Source: Pseudomonas sp. P8_229 (GTDB taxonomy: Bacteria > Pseudomonadota > Gammaproteobacteria > Pseudomonadales > Pseudomonadaceae). Taken from it: a stretch of 64,000 nt of DNA. This document shows positions 16,775 through 26,653 of the stretch, in pieces. Made by a program: the position numbers and the translations under genes. Location of the stretch: assembly GCF_034008635.1 (NCBI RefSeq), contig NZ_CP125378.1, forward strand, positions 2,160,001 to 2,224,000, read 5' to 3'. The first letter of the stretch is position 1, and every line of letters begins with the position of its first letter. Under the pieces are notes generated by a model. It saw only the letters and a list, made by a program, of their open reading frames with translations. It was not told where the DNA came from and searched no databases.

Positions 16775-17920
16775 ATGGCAGCTCACTGGATCTGGCAACA
16801 GCCCGACTGGCCCGACTTCAACTGGCAGGCAGAACGCCTGGCACCGTTGTTGCGCGAGTGTGTACAGGCACAAGGTCAGTTGATGGGTATGGCCGGTTCA
16901 GTAGGAGACTCCTTGGGGGCTCAGACCGAACTGGATGCCCTTCTGCAGAATATCGTGACGTCTTCGGCCATCGAAGGTGAGCAACTGAATGTTGGCTCCG
17001 TACGGTCGTCGCTGGCGCGACGATTGGGCCTGGAGTTGATCGACGGCGATAAAGTCAGCCAACGCAGTGAAGGTCTGGCGCAGCTCATGTTTGATGCCAC
17101 CCGTCGATTTGCCGAACCGTTGACGCTGGAACGCTTGCTGGAATGGCACCAGTGGCTGTTTCCCGATCAAGAGGCAGACCTTACTGCGCGCTCAATGCAC
17201 GTGGGTGCTCTACGCGGTGACGAGCCAATGCAGGTGGTATCGGGTCGCATTGATCGTCCAACGGTTCATTTCGAGGCGCCACCTCGCAAAGGTATTGAGC
17301 AGCAGCTCGAGCAATTTCTCCAATGGTTCGAGGCCAGCCAGCATCAGACAGCACTGGACCCTATGCTACGCGCGGGCATCGCCCATTTCTGGTTTGTCAC
17401 TTTGCATCCATTTGACGATGGCAACGGTCGCCTCACCCGCACCATCACTGATCTGGCGCTGGCACAGGGCGAAGCGCAAGCCATCCGTTTCTACGCCATG
17501 TCGGCGAGCATTCTGGATGATCGTTCCGGCTACTATCGGATTCTGGAGTCGAGCCAGAAAGCCACGCTGGATATCACCGAGTGGCTCACTTGGTTCCTGC
17601 AAACCTTGCTACGCAGTCTGCAACAAGCCATCACCCGCATTGAAAGCGTGCTGGGCAAGACGCGTTTCTGGCAGGCCCACCGCGAGTCCGAACTATCGGC
17701 AGAACAGGTCAAAGTGCTTAACCGCCTGCTCGATGGCGGCGAACGGGGCTTTGAGCACGGCATCAGCGCCGGTCAATACCAAGCGGTGGCGAAAGTGTCG
17801 AAGGCCACGGCGACCCGACACCTCGCGGAGTTGCTGGAGAAAGGTTGCCTGCAACGCTTGCCGGGGGGCGGTCGTAGTACGCGCTACCAGATCAACTATC
17901 CCGACAGAGCCAGACATTAA
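16775..17920 (+). CDS. Fic family protein with N-terminal inhibitory motif and C-terminal winged helix
   Basis: A 381-residue protein with three parts. An N-terminal DUF4172-like region contains the class II inhibitory helix motif SSAIEG (S63 to G68). The Fic core carries HPFDDGNGRLTR (211-222) with the catalytic His211. A C-terminal winged helix-turn-helix (residues about 315-378, QYQAVAKVSKATATRHLAEL) follows. Fic proteins usually transfer AMP from ATP to a protein target, and the inhibitory Glu67 would keep the enzyme off. The target is unknown. Two perfect palindromes immediately upstream suggest that the winged helix regulates its own gene. It is divergent from the mag operon. The ATG at 16775 has a ribosome-binding site (AAGGCAGG). 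Confidence 0.92.
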   Translation: MAAHWIWQQPDWPDFNWQAERLAPLLRECVQAQGQLMGMAGSVGDSLGAQTELDALLQNIVTSSAIEGEQLNVGSVRSSLARRLGLELIDGDKVSQRSEGLAQLMFDATRRFAEPLTLERLLEWHQWLFPDQEADLTARSMHVGALRGDEPMQVVSGRIDRPTVHFEAPPRKGIEQQLEQFLQWFEASQHQTALDPMLRAGIAHFWFVTLHPFDDGNGRLTRTITDLALAQGEAQAIRFYAMSASILDDRSGYYRILESSQKATLDITEWLTWFLQTLLRSLQQAITRIESVLGKTRFWQAHRESELSAEQVKVLNRLLDGGERGFEHGISAGQYQAVAKVSKATATRHLAELLEKGCLQRLPGGGRSTRYQINYPDRARH

Positions 17921-18032
17921 TCTCACTCACCACAGTGTCATTTTTACCCTTGAGAGCCACCCCGCTCATTTGCCCATAAACCCCCTATCTGCTAGTGTCG
18001 CGCCGGTTTAACGTCAACCGGAAATCGCCGCC

Positions 18033-18275
18033 ATGGCCCGCAAAAAAGCTGCACTGGATTTCGAACAGTCCCTCGCCGACCTGCAAACACTGGTCGAGCG
18101 TCTGGAGAACGGTGAATTGTCGCTGGAAGACTCGCTGACCGCTTTCGAGCAGGGCATCGGTCTGACCCGTGACTGCCAGGCAGCGCTGGCCCAGGCCGAG
18201 CAGAAGGTGCAAGTGCTGCTGGAGCGCGATGGCGAACTCGCCGAGGAACCCTTCGACGCGGAACAGCCAGAATGA
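18033..18275 (+). CDS. xseB: Exodeoxyribonuclease VII small subunit
   Basis: An 80-residue small subunit that forms a complex with several copies of XseA's partner surface and helps degrade single-stranded DNA. The family pattern is complete: [40 protein letters not shown] and [10 protein letters not shown]. The short helical length is standard. Its stop overlaps the ispA start (ATGA), matching the conserved xseB-ispA-dxs order of gamma-proteobacteria. A small inverted repeat (CCGGTT...AACCGG, 18003-18021) lies just upstream. Confidence 0.97.
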   Translation: MARKKAALDFEQSLADLQTLVERLENGELSLEDSLTAFEQGIGLTRDCQAALAQAEQKVQVLLERDGELAEEPFDAEQPE

Positions 18276-19159
18276 TTGCTGCGTATTCGGCGACCAGCCA
18301 GGCGCGGGTCAATGCGGCACTGGAAATCCTCTTCAAGGCGCCGCTGCCAGAGCTGTCGCGCCTGTATGAGGCAATGCACTACAGCGTGATGATCGGTGGC
18401 AAACGCGTGCGTCCGCTGCTGGCCTACGCGGCGTGCGAAGCGCTCGGCGGCAAGGCCGAGCAAGCCAACGGCGCGGCCTGCGCGGTGGAGTTGATCCACG
18501 CCTACTCACTGGTGCACGACGATTTGCCGGCGATGGACGATGACGATCTGCGTCGCGGCCAGCCAACCACCCACAAGAAATTCGACGAAGCCTGCGCAAT
18601 CCTGGCCGGTGACGGCTTGCAGAGCCTGGCCTTCAGCGCCCTGCTTGACCCGCGCCTGAGCAGCCTCGACGCCGACATCCGTCTGCAACAGGTCACGGCG
18701 CTGGCGCACGCGGCGGGCCCGGCGGGTATGGTCGGTGGTCAGGCCATCGACCTCGGTTCGGTCGGCCTGAAGCTGGATCAGAAAGCGCTGGAGCAGATGC
18801 ACCGGCACAAGACCGGCGCGCTGATCGAAGTCAGCGTCAAGCTTGGCGCCCTGGCCAGCGGCCGTGCCGAGAAGGACGAACTCAAGGCCCTGCAGACTTA
18901 TGCACAGGCCATTGGCCTGGCATTCCAGGTCCAGGACGACATTCTCGACGTCGAAAGCGATACCGAAACCCTCGGTAAACGCCAGGGTGCCGACATCGCC
19001 CGCGACAAACCGACCTACCCGGCCCTGCTGGGTCTGGACGCGGCCAAGGCCTACGCCCTGGAACTGCGCGATCAGGCGCTGCACGCGCTGCGACCGTTTG
19101 ACGCGGCAGCAGAGCCTTTGCGCGACCTGGCCCGGTATATCGTCGACCGGCGTAACTGA
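18272..19159 (+). CDS. ispA: (2E,6E)-farnesyl diphosphate synthase
   Basis: A 295-residue cytosolic prenyltransferase that condenses dimethylallyl and isopentenyl diphosphates to geranyl and then farnesyl diphosphate, the precursor of undecaprenyl phosphate and quinone side chains. Both Asp-rich motifs are present: [14 protein letters not shown] (first) and DDILD (second), with GGKRVRPLL binding isopentenyl diphosphate. It is translationally coupled to xseB and followed after 91 bases by dxs, which supplies the pathway. Confidence 0.97.
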   Translation: MIAAYSATSQARVNAALEILFKAPLPELSRLYEAMHYSVMIGGKRVRPLLAYAACEALGGKAEQANGAACAVELIHAYSLVHDDLPAMDDDDLRRGQPTTHKKFDEACAILAGDGLQSLAFSALLDPRLSSLDADIRLQQVTALAHAAGPAGMVGGQAIDLGSVGLKLDQKALEQMHRHKTGALIEVSVKLGALASGRAEKDELKALQTYAQAIGLAFQVQDDILDVESDTETLGKRQGADIARDKPTYPALLGLDAAKAYALELRDQALHALRPFDAAAEPLRDLARYIVDRRN

Positions 19160-19250
19160 ACGCCCACCTGCCAAAAAAGACCAACGCGTGGGCAGGGGGC
19201 GATGCATCAGGTAAACTGCCGCATCTTTTATACCTATAACGATTCGCCTG

Positions 19251-21149
19251 ATGCCCACGACGTTTCATGAGATTCCCCGCAAGCGCCCGACCACGCCCCT
19301 GCTCGACCGCGCGAACACGCCGGACGGCCTGCGCCGGTTAGGCGAAGCCGAGCTGGAAACCCTGGCCGATGAGTTGCGCCTGGAATTGCTCTACACGGTC
19401 GGTCAGACCGGTGGGCATTTCGGTGCCGGCCTGGGCGTCATCGAGCTGACCATCGCGTTGCATTACGTCTTCGACACCCCGGATGACCGGCTGGTGTGGG
19501 ACGTCGGTCATCAGGCGTACCCGCACAAGATCCTCACCGGTCGTCGCCAGCGCATGGAAACCCTGCGTCAGAAGGACGGCATCGCTGCCTTCCCGCGTCG
19601 CGCCGAGAGCGAATACGACACCTTTGGCGTCGGCCACTCCAGTACCTCAATCAGTGCAGCGCTGGGCATGGCGATTGCCGCCCGCCTGCAAAACAGCGAT
19701 CGCAAGGCGATTGCCGTGATCGGTGACGGCGCGCTGACTGCCGGCATGGCCTTCGAGGCGCTGAACCACGCGCCGGAAGTCAACGCCAACATGCTGGTAA
19801 TCCTCAACGACAACGACATGTCGATCTCGCGCAACGTCGGCGGTCTGTCGAATTACCTGGCGAAGATCCTTTCCAGCCGCACCTACGCGAGCATGCGTGA
19901 GGGCAGCAAGAAAGTCCTGTCGCGCCTGCCCGGCGCCTGGGAAATCGCCCGTCGCACCGAAGAATACGCCAAGGGCATGCTGGTACCCGGCACCCTGTTC
20001 GAAGAGCTGGGCTGGAACTACATCGGCCCGATCGATGGCCACGACCTGCCGACCCTGATCGCCACCCTGCGCAACATGCGCGATCTGAAAGGCCCGCAGT
20101 TCCTGCACATCGTCACCAAGAAAGGCAAAGGTTTCGCCCCGGCGGAAGTCGACCCGATCGGTTACCACGCGATCACCAAACTCGAACCGGTCGACGCCCC
20201 GGCCGCTGCGCCGAAAAAGGCCGGTGGGCCGAAGTATTCGGCAGTGTTTGGCGAATGGCTGTGCGACATGGCTGCGGCTGATCCGCGCCTCGTCGGGATC
20301 ACCCCGGCGATGAAGGAAGGCTCGGACCTGGTGGCGTTCAGCGAACGCTTCCCGCAGCGCTACTTCGACGTGGCGATTGCCGAGCAGCACGCGGTGACGT
20401 TCGCTGCCGGCATGGCCTGCGAAGGCGCGAAACCGGTGGTGGCGATCTACTCGACGTTCCTGCAACGCGGCTACGACCAACTGGTGCACGACGTCGCGGT
20501 GCAGAACCTCGACGTGCTGTTCGCCATCGACCGCGCCGGTCTGGTGGGCGAAGACGGCCCGACCCACGCCGGCAGTTTCGACCTGTCATACCTGCGCTGT
20601 ATCCCGGGCATGGTCATCATGACCCCGAGCGATGAAAACGAACTGCGCAAGATGCTCACCACTGGCCACCAGTACAACGGTCCGGCGGCGGTGCGTTACC
20701 CGCGCGGCACCGGCCCGAACGCGAGCATCGACAAAGACCTCGAGCCAATCGAAATCGGCAAGGGCATCGTCCGTCGTCAGGGCAGCAACGTCGCCCTGCT
20801 GGTATTCGGTGTGCAACTGGCTGAAGCGCTGAAAGTCGCCGAGAAGCTCGACGCGACTGTGGTCGACATGCGTTTCGTCAAACCGCTGGATGAACAACGG
20901 GTGCGCGAGATCGCCGGTAGCCACGAGCTGCTGGTGACTATCGAAGAAAACGCGATCATGGGCGGCGCCGGTGGCGCGGTCAGCGAGTTCCTGGCGCGCG
21001 AGAACATTCTCAGGTCGATGCTGCATCTGGGCTTACCGGACATCTACGTCGAGCACGCGAAACCGGCGCAGATGCTGGCTGAGTGTGGGCTGGATGAGGC
21101 CGGGATCGAGGCGTCGATTCGCGAGCGCCTGGAACTGCTCAACAAGTAA
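19251..21149 (+). CDS. dxs: 1-deoxy-D-xylulose-5-phosphate synthase
   Basis: A 632-residue thiamine-diphosphate enzyme that joins pyruvate and glyceraldehyde 3-phosphate, the entry step of the MEP isoprenoid pathway; its product also feeds thiamine and pyridoxal synthesis. The transketolase-like architecture is complete: [13 protein letters not shown], the TPP/Mg motif [17 protein letters not shown] with NDNDMSIS, the pyrimidine domain [13 protein letters not shown] with the catalytic Glu, and the C-terminal domain [17 protein letters not shown] follows the stop. Confidence 0.98.
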   Translation: MPTTFHEIPRKRPTTPLLDRANTPDGLRRLGEAELETLADELRLELLYTVGQTGGHFGAGLGVIELTIALHYVFDTPDDRLVWDVGHQAYPHKILTGRRQRMETLRQKDGIAAFPRRAESEYDTFGVGHSSTSISAALGMAIAARLQNSDRKAIAVIGDGALTAGMAFEALNHAPEVNANMLVILNDNDMSISRNVGGLSNYLAKILSSRTYASMREGSKKVLSRLPGAWEIARRTEEYAKGMLVPGTLFEELGWNYIGPIDGHDLPTLIATLRNMRDLKGPQFLHIVTKKGKGFAPAEVDPIGYHAITKLEPVDAPAAAPKKAGGPKYSAVFGEWLCDMAAADPRLVGITPAMKEGSDLVAFSERFPQRYFDVAIAEQHAVTFAAGMACEGAKPVVAIYSTFLQRGYDQLVHDVAVQNLDVLFAIDRAGLVGEDGPTHAGSFDLSYLRCIPGMVIMTPSDENELRKMLTTGHQYNGPAAVRYPRGTGPNASIDKDLEPIEIGKGIVRRQGSNVALLVFGVQLAEALKVAEKLDATVVDMRFVKPLDEQRVREIAGSHELLVTIEENAIMGGAGGAVSEFLARENILRSMLHLGLPDIYVEHAKPAQMLAECGLDEAGIEASIRERLELLNK

Positions 21150-21163
21150 CACGCAACACCCAT

Positions 21164-21250
21164 GTGGGAGCGGGCTTGCTCGCGAAGGCGTCGGATCAGT
21201 CGATGATGAGTTGACTGACACACCGCCTTCGCGAGCAAGCCCGCTCCCAC
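21164..21250 (+). repeat. REPIN between dxs and btuB
   Basis: Two REP units in inverted orientation have perfect 27-base arms (21164-21190 and 21224-21250) starting GTGGGAGCGGGCTTGCTCGC. They probably fold as an RNA hairpin after dxs. Confidence 0.92.
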
Positions 21251-21290
21251 ATTTGATTTGTGTACGTCAGAATTACCCAATGGATCACCG

Positions 21291-23174
21291 ATGAACCTCT
21301 CGCGCCTCGCCCTGCCCTTTCTTCTGCTGCCAGCCGCCAGCGCCCTCGCCGACACCTTCGAGCGCGATGCAGCCCTGAAGCTGCCGGACACGCTGATCAG
21401 CGCGAACCGCCAGGTCGAAGCGCGTAATGACAGCAGCGCGGCCAACACCGTGTTCACCCGCGAAGACATTGATCGCCTGCAACCGAGCAGCGTCACCGAC
21501 CTGCTGCAGCGGGTGCCGGGCGTGCAGGTGGCGCAGACCGGTGGACGCGGCAGCCTGCCGGGGATCTACATTCGCGGCACGCAGTCGGCGCAAAGCCTGG
21601 TGCTGGTCGATGGGCAGCGCATCGGCAGCTCGACCTCCGGCGACAGCAACCTGCAGCACCTGAACATCGACCAGATCGAGCGCGTCGAGGTGCTGCGCGG
21701 TTCACGATCGGTGATTTACGGCAGCGATGCGATTGGCGGGGTGATTCAGATCTTCACCCGACGCGGCAACGAGCAAGGCCTGCAGCCGCGCTTGCACGTC
21801 GGTTTCGGCAGCCACCAGACCTGGGAGCGTAGCCTTGGCTTGTCGGGGGGCGATGACAAAACCCGCTTCAATCTGGGTGCCAGTCTCGATGACACCGCCG
21901 GCCTCGACCGCACTCACGAGTCCTACCCCAGCGACAGCGATCACGATGCCTACCGCAACAAATCCATCAGCCTGAGCCTCAGCCATGCGCTGACCGATGA
22001 CATCGAGGTCGGCGCCAATCTGCTGGATAACCGCGGCAAGAGCGAGTTCGACAATCCGTTCGGCCGCTTCGACACGACCACCTTCGAGTCGGTGCAGCAG
22101 CAGCCCTACAGCGATTTCAACGTCAGCAGTGTCAGCAGCTACTTCGATGCCCGGGTCAACGAAAACTGGAAAACCCGTGTCGAGTTCGGCCACGCCGAGA
22201 ACCGCGAGAAGACCCTCGACAAGCTCAGCGACGAGCGCCCGGTGTTCAACACCTACCGCGACTCGCTGACCTGGCAGAACGACCTGACTCTGGATGCACG
22301 CAACAGCCTGATCCTCGGCGGCGACTGGTACGAAGACCGGATCAACAGCAGCACCGCGTACAACGAGGACAGCCGCTGGAACCGCGCCGCCTTCATCCAG
22401 CATCGCTATCAGGCCGACAGTTTCTCGACTGAACTGGGTCTGCGTCACGACGACAACCAGCAGTTCGGCAGCCAGAACACCTGGAGCGGCACCTTTACCC
22501 TGCCGCTGAATCCGGACAACGATCTGCTGCTGAGCTACAGCGAAGGCTTCCGCGCGCCGACCTTCAACGACCTGTACTACCCGGACTTCAGCAACCCGGA
22601 CCTGAAACCGGAAACCTCGAAAAGCTACGAGCTGCAATGGCGCAGCCAGTTGAGCGACTCCAGCCGCCTCGAAGCATCGATTTACCGCACGGACCTGGAA
22701 GACGCGATCATCTTCGGCAGCAACTCACGTCCGGAGAACGTTGCCTCAGCGCGGATCAATGGCTTAGAAGCGGCGCTGAAACAGGAACTGTTCGGCTGGC
22801 AGAGCAACCTCGGCGTGGCGATTATCGACCCGCGCGATCGCGCTACCGGACACACACTGGCACGTCGTGCGCGGCGTACAGCGAGTTGGGATCTGGATCG
22901 CCAGTTCGACCGGTTAGGGTTGGGCGCCAGTTGGCAATTGGTCAGCGGCAGTTACGACGACCTGAACAATACCCAGCCGCTGGGGGGCTACGGCACGCTC
23001 GGATTGCGCAGCAGCTGGGCGCTGAACCGCGAGATCAAACTGGATCTGAAGCTGGATAACCTGCTGGACAAGGGTTACAGCCGCGCGCTGTACAGCTATG
23101 ACGGCAGCCAGTATGGCTATCGCGAGGAAGGTCGGGCGTGGATGTTTGGGGTGACCTGGACACCGGAGCTCTGA
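21291..23174 (+). CDS. btuB: TonB-dependent vitamin B12 receptor, BtuB-like
   Basis: A 627-residue outer-membrane receptor for cobalamin import. After a signal peptide (MNLSRLALPFLLLPAASALA) comes the TonB-box-like DTLISANR, close to the DTLVVTANR of E. coli BtuB. A plug domain (RVPGVQVAQTGGRGSLPGIY, IERVEVLRGSRSVIYGSDAIGG) and a 22-strand barrel ending in WMFGVTWTPEL follow. The length matches BtuB. The start ATG at 21291 precedes the signal peptide. No cobalamin riboswitch is visible upstream, where only a REPIN and 40 bases of leader separate it from dxs. The BtuF-like gene lies convergently downstream. Confidence 0.9.
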   Translation: MNLSRLALPFLLLPAASALADTFERDAALKLPDTLISANRQVEARNDSSAANTVFTREDIDRLQPSSVTDLLQRVPGVQVAQTGGRGSLPGIYIRGTQSAQSLVLVDGQRIGSSTSGDSNLQHLNIDQIERVEVLRGSRSVIYGSDAIGGVIQIFTRRGNEQGLQPRLHVGFGSHQTWERSLGLSGGDDKTRFNLGASLDDTAGLDRTHESYPSDSDHDAYRNKSISLSLSHALTDDIEVGANLLDNRGKSEFDNPFGRFDTTTFESVQQQPYSDFNVSSVSSYFDARVNENWKTRVEFGHAENREKTLDKLSDERPVFNTYRDSLTWQNDLTLDARNSLILGGDWYEDRINSSTAYNEDSRWNRAAFIQHRYQADSFSTELGLRHDDNQQFGSQNTWSGTFTLPLNPDNDLLLSYSEGFRAPTFNDLYYPDFSNPDLKPETSKSYELQWRSQLSDSSRLEASIYRTDLEDAIIFGSNSRPENVASARINGLEAALKQELFGWQSNLGVAIIDPRDRATGHTLARRARRTASWDLDRQFDRLGLGASWQLVSGSYDDLNNTQPLGGYGTLGLRSSWALNREIKLDLKLDNLLDKGYSRALYSYDGSQYGYREEGRAWMFGVTWTPEL

Positions 23175-23200
23175 TCCACAATTCACGCTGCTTTGACTGG

Positions 23201-23296
23201 CCTCTTCGCGAGCAAGCCCGCTCCCACAGTAGATCGGGGCCTGCCCTGAAACGCTGGCAACACACAGATCCCATGTGGGAGCGGGCTTGCTCGGGA
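23201..23296 (+). repeat. REP pair between btuB and btuF
   Basis: An inverted pair of the GGGAGCGGGCTTGCTCGC class: 23201-23227 and 23275-23296. The second copy ends with a diverged CGGGAAA. Confidence 0.85.
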
Positions 23297-23312
23297 AAAA
23301 TTCACCTCGGTC

Positions 23313-24113
23313 TCAGCGGTCTGGCGCGATCGAATGGCAGAGCTTGGCGGTGGCCTCGATCATCTGCCCACTCGGCCGCTCCAGGCCTTTATCCGTGACC
23401 AACAGCAACTCCCCCCTCCTCACCGCATCGACCTGCGTCCAGGCTTTCCAGGCATCAAGCTGGGCCTGATCACCGGCCAGAATCACCTCGGGATTGCGCT
23501 GCAACACCGCCTCGATACTGACCTGCGGCGCCGGCAAGTTCAGATCGGCGAACACGTTGCGCGCGCCGCATACCTCAAGCGCATCGCTAATGATCTGCCC
23601 ACCACCGATGGTGTACAGCGGCTTGTCCCAGACTTGATAGAACACTTTCAGCGGCGTGTCCCGGCGATAGCGTTGGCGCAGGTCAACGAGTTTCTGGCGC
23701 AGCTCCGCCGCCAGTTTCACCCCACGCTGAGGTCGACCCAGTTGAGCGGCAATCGCTTCAATCTGCGCAGACAGCTGTTCGAGATCATGCGGTTCGGCAA
23801 CGTAAGTCGCAATGTTCAGGCGCTTGAGTTGATCGCGTTGCGCCGGGCCGACACTGCCGGGCCACAGCAGCAATAAATCAGGTTTGAGGCTGAGCAGGCG
23901 CTCCATGTCCAACTGACCGTAGCGCCCCACTGACGGCACATCCTTGAGCGCAACAGGACGCTCACCAGCATCGAGCACGCCGATCAGCAAATCAGCCGAA
24001 TCCAGTTCAACAACGATTTCAGAAAGAGAAGGCGCGAGGCTGACCACCCGCAGGCTCGCCAGCACCGGGCCGGCGCAGGCCAGCAGCAGAACCGCCAGCC
24101 ACAGACGACGCAT
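23313..24113 (-). CDS. btuF: Periplasmic cobalamin-binding protein, BtuF-like
   Basis: A 266-residue protein with a signal peptide ([19 protein letters not shown]) and the helical-backbone fold of BtuF/FhuD-type binding proteins: RVVSLAPSLSEIVVEL, VGRYGQLDMERLLSLKPDLLLLWPG and NPEVILAGD. It should hand B12, or a related corrinoid, to an inner-membrane ABC transporter, whose BtuCD genes are not in the window. The ATG at 24113 overlaps the stop of the preceding membrane-protein gene (ATGA). It points toward btuB, which encodes the outer-membrane step. Confidence 0.88.
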   Translation of the reverse strand: MRRLWLAVLLLACAGPVLASLRVVSLAPSLSEIVVELDSADLLIGVLDAGERPVALKDVPSVGRYGQLDMERLLSLKPDLLLLWPGSVGPAQRDQLKRLNIATYVAEPHDLEQLSAQIEAIAAQLGRPQRGVKLAAELRQKLVDLRQRYRRDTPLKVFYQVWDKPLYTIGGGQIISDALEVCGARNVFADLNLPAPQVSIEAVLQRNPEVILAGDQAQLDAWKAWTQVDAVRRGELLLVTDKGLERPSGQMIEATAKLCHSIAPDR

Positions 24114-24532
24114 CAGCCGAGTTGACGCGGGATGCGATAGAGGTAGAACAGCACGGCTGTGGACAACGCCAGCAGCATCAACGGCACCGCCTCGAGGCCG
24201 ACGAACACTGCCAGCGCACCAATCCACGCCGGTAATGCTGCTGCAAGGAATGCAATACGACGCCGGGCCGCAAGAGCGATCCAGGCCGCCGGTTCGCCAG
24301 GCGTATCGAGGGCTTTCTGGGTGGCGATCAAAGCATGTTTGTAGCCACCGAAAAACTTCAGACTGACAAACATCGAGGCAACACCGGCGATGAACATCGG
24401 CATCGTCAGCACCGGCAGCAACGCCTCATATTGGCCGAACAGTGCGTTGAGCACGAACAACGGCACCAGCGCCAGCGCCAGGTATTTCCACCAGTCGATC
24501 GCCAGACGGCGGCGCACCTGACCGCGGGTCAC
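24113..24532 (-). CDS. Conserved small membrane protein (function unknown)
   Basis: A 139-residue hydrophobic protein with about four membrane helices ([72 protein letters not shown]). I do not recognise a family. It starts with GTG at 24532, which overlaps the ribA stop as GTGA, and its own stop overlaps the btuF start as ATGA. It is therefore translationally locked between the two cofactor genes. The same position next to ribA is, as I recall, occupied by PA4046 in P. aeruginosa. Confidence 0.75.
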   Translation of the reverse strand: MTRGQVRRRLAIDWWKYLALALVPLFVLNALFGQYEALLPVLTMPMFIAGVASMFVSLKFFGGYKHALIATQKALDTPGEPAAWIALAARRRIAFLAAALPAWIGALAVFVGLEAVPLMLLALSTAVLFYLYRIPRQLG

Positions 24533-25146
24533 GCGCGGTCTGCCTCGCCCTGATGCTCGTTGCCCATCATGTGGTCGAGCTTGCTGGCCTTGGTCGCCAG
24601 GTACAGTTTGTTGTGCGGGTTGTGGCCGGTGTGCAGCGGCACGCGCTCGGCGACAACAATGTTCATGTCGGTCAGGGCTTTGACCTTGCGCGGGTTGTTG
24701 GTCATCAGGCGCAGGGACTTCACGCCCAGATGCTCAAGCATCGGCAGGCACATGGCGTAGTCGCGCTGGTCGGCGGCGAAGCCCAGGCGCTCGTTGGCTT
24801 CAACGGTGTCGGCACCGCCGTCCTGCAACTCGTAGGCGCGGATCTTGTTCAGCAGACCGATGCCGCGCCCTTCCTGGCGCAGGTACAGCAGCACGCCACG
24901 GCCTTCACGGGCGATGGCCTTGAGCGCCGCTTCGAGCTGCGAGCCGCAGTCGCAGCGCTGGCTGAACAGGGCGTCACCGGTCAGGCACTCGGAGTGCAAC
25001 CGGCCGAGGACCGGGGCACCGTCGTCAATTTCACCGAGGCTCAGCACAACGTGCTCGCGGCCGGTGGCTTCATCGAGAAAACCGTGCATGGTGAATTGCG
25101 CAAAAGGCGTTGGCAGCTTGGAAGCGGCGACAAAAACGACAGGCAC
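24529..25146 (-). CDS. ribA: GTP cyclohydrolase II
   Basis: A 205-residue cytosolic zinc enzyme that opens GTP to the pyrimidine precursor of riboflavin. All catalytic elements are present: [20 protein letters not shown] with the three zinc cysteines, [17 protein letters not shown] with the catalytic Tyr/Arg region, and [10 protein letters not shown]. The start is GTG at 25146 with AGGAG 7 bases upstream. This is the active GTP cyclohydrolase of the strain, because the second copy fused to RibB (28840-29931) lacks the zinc ligands. A REPIN separates it from the transporter gene upstream. Confidence 0.97.
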   Translation of the reverse strand: MPVVFVAASKLPTPFAQFTMHGFLDEATGREHVVLSLGEIDDGAPVLGRLHSECLTGDALFSQRCDCGSQLEAALKAIAREGRGVLLYLRQEGRGIGLLNKIRAYELQDGGADTVEANERLGFAADQRDYAMCLPMLEHLGVKSLRLMTNNPRKVKALTDMNIVVAERVPLHTGHNPHNKLYLATKASKLDHMMGNEHQGEADRA

Positions 25147-25270
25147 CGGTGTGCTCCTGATCTAAAAAGTCTGAAGATTCGCAGGCCGGCATTGTAACAG
25201 CAGGTTCCTGCAGACGCTTAGGCTGAATTATCGGGCATAACGATCAAAAAGTTTGATAACACCGCCCCTT

Positions 25271-25358
25271 TGTAGGAGTGAGCCTGCTCGCGATGATGGC
25301 GTGTCAGCTACAGCAACGTTTGAATGAGACCGCTATCGCGAGCAGGCTCACGCCTGCA
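25271..25358 (+). repeat. REPIN upstream of ribA
   Basis: Inverted REP pair of the TGTAGGAGTGAGCCTGCTCG class: 25271-25299 and 25331-25358. The second arm is diverged near its tip (CACGCCTGCA). Confidence 0.88.
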
Positions 25359-25377
25359 GGGGGACCTGTGCAGATCC

Positions 25378-26115
25378 TTAGTTCGCCTCGAACGGATACG
25401 GCTGCTTCCACTTCTCGAACAGCGGCTTCAGCTCGCCGCTCTTCACCAACTGCTCCATGCGCTTGTCGAACACCGCCATCAACGTGCGCGCTTGCGGGGT
25501 GTCGGCGAAGCACAGGTACAGCGGCAATTCGGCGATGTGGGTCTTGCGAAACTGCGTCGGATCCTTGGCCCGGCCGACCACATAATCGATTTCGGTCTGC
25601 GCATCGATGTAATAGTCAGCGCGGTTGTGGGTGAGCATCGACAGGATCCCGGTACGCCGTATCACTTCATTGTAGTTGCGCACATTGGGCAGGTACTTCT
25701 GATAGTCGTAACCGCGAACCCAGGCCAGTCGATAGTTGCCGAGGGTGTCCGGGCTCGGCGGCGGATTGCTCGCAAGGCCCAGGGCGTAGATGTGGTCGGT
25801 GTCGAAATTCCAGCGCGGATACAGCAGATCACTGTCCTCGTCATGATAGGAGCCGACGCAGGCGTCGATTTCGCCGCGCTCTGCCAGCCCGACCGCGCGG
25901 GTGTACGGTTCGCTGCGAATGTCGAGCTTCACCCCGGCCGGTTCGAACACCTTGCGCAGCACGTCCCAGCCCAGACCATGGCCGTCGGCGGCGGTGTAGT
26001 CTTCCCATTCTTCGCTGGCGAGATGGATGACCGACGGCGCATGCGCAGCCTCCTGCGCACTGGCGACAGTGCCCAGCAAGGTCAGAAACACCAGCGCCAG
26101 CCAACGTCGCGCCAT
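25378..26115 (-). CDS. Periplasmic substrate-binding protein, family 3 (amino-acid type)
   Basis: A 245-residue exported protein (signal peptide MARRWLALVFLTLLGTVASA) of the bacterial extracellular solute-binding family 3. It shows two-lobe signatures: LASEEWEDYTAADGHGLGWDVLRKVF, RGEIDACVGSYHDE and LMAVFDKRMEQLVKSGELKPLFEKW. No transporter permease or ATPase gene adjoins it, as with many Pseudomonas orphan members, some of which act as sensor-type proteins. The ligand is unknown. The start ATG at 26115 follows a GAGGAG ribosome-binding site; longer frames have no signal peptide. Confidence 0.85.
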   Translation of the reverse strand: MARRWLALVFLTLLGTVASAQEAAHAPSVIHLASEEWEDYTAADGHGLGWDVLRKVFEPAGVKLDIRSEPYTRAVGLAERGEIDACVGSYHDEDSDLLYPRWNFDTDHIYALGLASNPPPSPDTLGNYRLAWVRGYDYQKYLPNVRNYNEVIRRTGILSMLTHNRADYYIDAQTEIDYVVGRAKDPTQFRKTHIAELPLYLCFADTPQARTLMAVFDKRMEQLVKSGELKPLFEKWKQPYPFEAN

Positions 26116-26149
26116 CCCTAGTCTCCTCACTGAACCCGGACCCTGCGGA

Positions 26150-26653
26150 TCAGGCGAAAATCCACACCAGCCCCTGCATCGCCAGCCAGGCGAACACGCC
26201 GGCCAGCACGTCGTCGAGCATGATGCCGACGCCACCGTGGACATGCCGGTCGATCCAGCGGATCGGCCATGGCTTGAGAATGTCGAAGAAACGGAACATC
26301 AGGAAACCGGCCAGCAACCAGTACCAGCCTTCCGGTACCAACCACAGGGTGATCCACATCCCGACCATCTCGTCCCAGACGATGCCTTCGTGATCGTGTA
26401 CCCGCAGATCGTCGGCAACCTTGCCGCACAGCCAGAAGCCGAACAGCATAGTGATCCCGAGCATCAGCCAGTAACCCCAGTCGGGCAGCATCTGCCACAA
26501 CGGGATAAAGGGTAGCGCAACTAACGAACCCCACGTGCCCGGCGCTTTCGGCAAGGTGCCGGAACCGAAGCCGAACGCGAGGAAATGCCAGGGATTGCGC
26601 CAGACCGACGGCGGAACGAATTCGGCCGGAACCTGTTTCGGGTGATCTGTCAC
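26150..26653 (-). CDS. pgpA: Phosphatidylglycerophosphatase A
   Basis: A 167-residue inner-membrane enzyme that dephosphorylates phosphatidylglycerol phosphate to phosphatidylglycerol. The family pattern is clear: FGFGSGTLPKAPGTWGSL, HDHEGIVWDEMVGMW with the acidic metal ligands, and IMLDDVLAGVFAWLA. About four membrane helices are present. Its ATG overlaps the thiL stop (ATGA), the conserved nusB-thiL-pgpA order. Confidence 0.96.
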   Translation of the reverse strand: MTDHPKQVPAEFVPPSVWRNPWHFLAFGFGSGTLPKAPGTWGSLVALPFIPLWQMLPDWGYWLMLGITMLFGFWLCGKVADDLRVHDHEGIVWDEMVGMWITLWLVPEGWYWLLAGFLMFRFFDILKPWPIRWIDRHVHGGVGIMLDDVLAGVFAWLAMQGLVWIFA

